This document shows, in pieces, positions 63,343 to 64,000 of a stretch of DNA of 64,000 nucleotides. The stretch's first letter is position 1, and each line of letters opens with the position of its first letter. The notes under the pieces were generated by a model. That model made no database searches. It had not been told where the DNA came from and saw only the letters and a list, made by a program, of their open reading frames with translations. The position numbers and the translations under genes are program-made. The DNA is taken from the NCBI RefSeq assembly GCF_002927635.1, contig NZ_PRDS01000001.1:186001-250000 (forward strand), written 5' to 3'. The DNA comes from Albidovulum inexpectatum. GTDB taxonomy: Bacteria; Pseudomonadota; Alphaproteobacteria; Rhodobacterales; Rhodobacteraceae.

Positions 63343-64000
63343 ATGCGCGCGGGTCCAGGGAATTGCATCACCGATATTTCCGGATTGCTTGTCGGCAATG
63401 CACAGGATGACGGGCTGCGCTCCGGGGTGACGGTGGTTCTGGGCGAAAGCCCGATGGTCGCGGCCGTCCACGTGATGGGCGGCGCGCCCGGAACGCGGGA
63501 AACCGACCTGCTGGCACCCGACAAGCTGGTGCAGGAGATCGACGCCATCGTGCTTTCGGGCGGATCGGCTTTCGGCCTCGACGCGGCCTCGGGCGTGGCG
63601 GACGGTCTGGCGCGAAAGGGGCGGGGATTTTCCGTCGGCCACCGGCGCGTGCCGATCGTGCCCGCCGCGATCCTGTTCGATCTGCTCAATGGCGGTGACA
63701 AGGATTGGGACGAAAACCCCTATCGCGCCCTTGGGCAACGGGCGCTTGACGCGGCCGGGCATGAGGTCGCGCTGGGATCGGCCGGGGCAGGCACGGGCGC
63801 GCTGACCCATGACCTGAAGGGCGGGCTTGGCACGGCTTCGGCCATTCTGGACAGCGGGATCACCGTCGGCGCGCTGGTGGCCGTCAATGCCGTGGGTTCC
63901 GTCACGGTCGATGGCGGTCCCCATTTCTGGGCCGCCCCGTGGGAGATCGGTGACGAGTTCGGCGGCCTTGGCCTGCCGCGCAACTTCCAACCGCATGCCG
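63343..64000 (+). CDS. P1 (DmpA/BapA-like) family peptidase, 3' end beyond window
   Basis: The first 219 residues of an Ntn-hydrolase-type aminopeptidase. ITDISGLLVGNAQDDGLRSGVTVVL, GGAPGTRETDLL, DAIVLSGGSAFGLDAASGV and GSAGAGTGALTHDLKGGLGTAS are family features (abridged). The active residue is released by self-cleavage, and that site would be in or beyond the last part. The ATG has AAGGA 10 bp upstream. Relatives cleave beta-peptides or D-amino acid amides. It is divergent from creatinase; a link is not shown. Confidence 0.87.
   Translation, partial: MRAGPGNCITDISGLLVGNAQDDGLRSGVTVVLGESPMVAAVHVMGGAPGTRETDLLAPDKLVQEIDAIVLSGGSAFGLDAASGVADGLARKGRGFSVGHRRVPIVPAAILFDLLNGGDKDWDENPYRALGQRALDAAGHEVALGSAGAGTGALTHDLKGGLGTASAILDSGITVGALVAVNAVGSVTVDGGPHFWAAPWEIGDEFGGLGLPRNFQPHA

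Noticed and set aside
1-64000. CRISPR array, riboswitch, rRNA, prophage or origin of replication
   Set aside because: No regularly spaced repeats, recognised aptamer pattern, rRNA sequence, phage gene cluster or iteron/DnaA-box array was seen when reading the window; absence by eye is not proof.

Overview
The window is high-GC DNA (roughly two-thirds G+C by eye) from an alphaproteobacterium of the Rhodobacterales, most likely Paracoccus or a close relative. The reasons are the family content (DUF1523, DUF2794, an NDUFS4-like complex I accessory subunit, a NuoE-NuoF fused formate dehydrogenase), a perfect alphaproteobacterial LexA box of the form GAAC-N7-GAAC, and dense operons joined by ATGA, GTGA or TTGA stop/start overlaps. 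It is ordinary chromosome with several accessory metabolic clusters and one decayed insertion sequence. No CRISPR array, prophage or riboswitch was recognised.

Layout. 1-1298 (minus): start of a PotA-type ABC importer operon (ATPase, then the first residues of a solute-binding protein). 1474-7760 (minus): a molybdenum hydroxylase operon (FAD, 2Fe-2S and molybdopterin subunits plus a MoaD-like sulfur carrier), preceded by an Old-Yellow-Enzyme-type oxidoreductase and a TusA-like sulfur carrier. 7917-12384 (plus): a soluble NAD-dependent formate dehydrogenase. 12388-17326 (minus): an operon of two glycosyltransferases, a small secreted protein, a LytR_C-like membrane protein and an unknown. 17582-22745 (plus): an RND pump with two adaptor proteins. 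22752-23338: an internally deleted IS5-family remnant whose right end supplies the stop codon of recO.

24186-31843 (plus): a chain of catabolic genes (L-2-haloacid dehalogenase, three alpha/beta hydrolases including a PcaD-like enol-lactonase, a PLP dehydratase, an MFS exporter, a zinc alcohol dehydrogenase, an enolase-superfamily enzyme). 31855-38264: tRNA-Arg(UCU), an acetyltransferase, the NDUFS4-like subunit, uvrB, small membrane proteins, and a solitary SOS-controlled imuB. 38268-46458: housekeeping genes (NlpC/P60 and M17 peptidases, carbonic anhydrase, asd, thpR) with an MFS permease and a sialyltransferase-like protein. 46460-52485 (plus): a polytopic membrane protein and a complete five-gene branched-chain amino acid/amide-type ABC importer.

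52491-59025 (minus): six genes of unknown function, namely a coiled-coil protein, an uncharacterised soluble protein, an AAA+ ATPase, a further uncharacterised soluble protein and two small membrane proteins. This is the best candidate for an undescribed system. 59177-63066 (minus): panC, panB, an L,D-transpeptidase and a creatinase, followed by the start of a P1/DmpA-family peptidase cut by the right edge.

Themes. Molybdenum and sulfur-carrier genes (MoaD-like, TusA-like, molybdo-hydroxylase, formate dehydrogenase) lie side by side in the first 12 kb. uvrB and imuB lie about 1 kb apart, but only imuB has a clear LexA site. The AAA+ cluster looks like a membrane-tethered remodelling complex. 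All functional assignments come from reading sequence motifs and recalled family resemblance; no database search was run.
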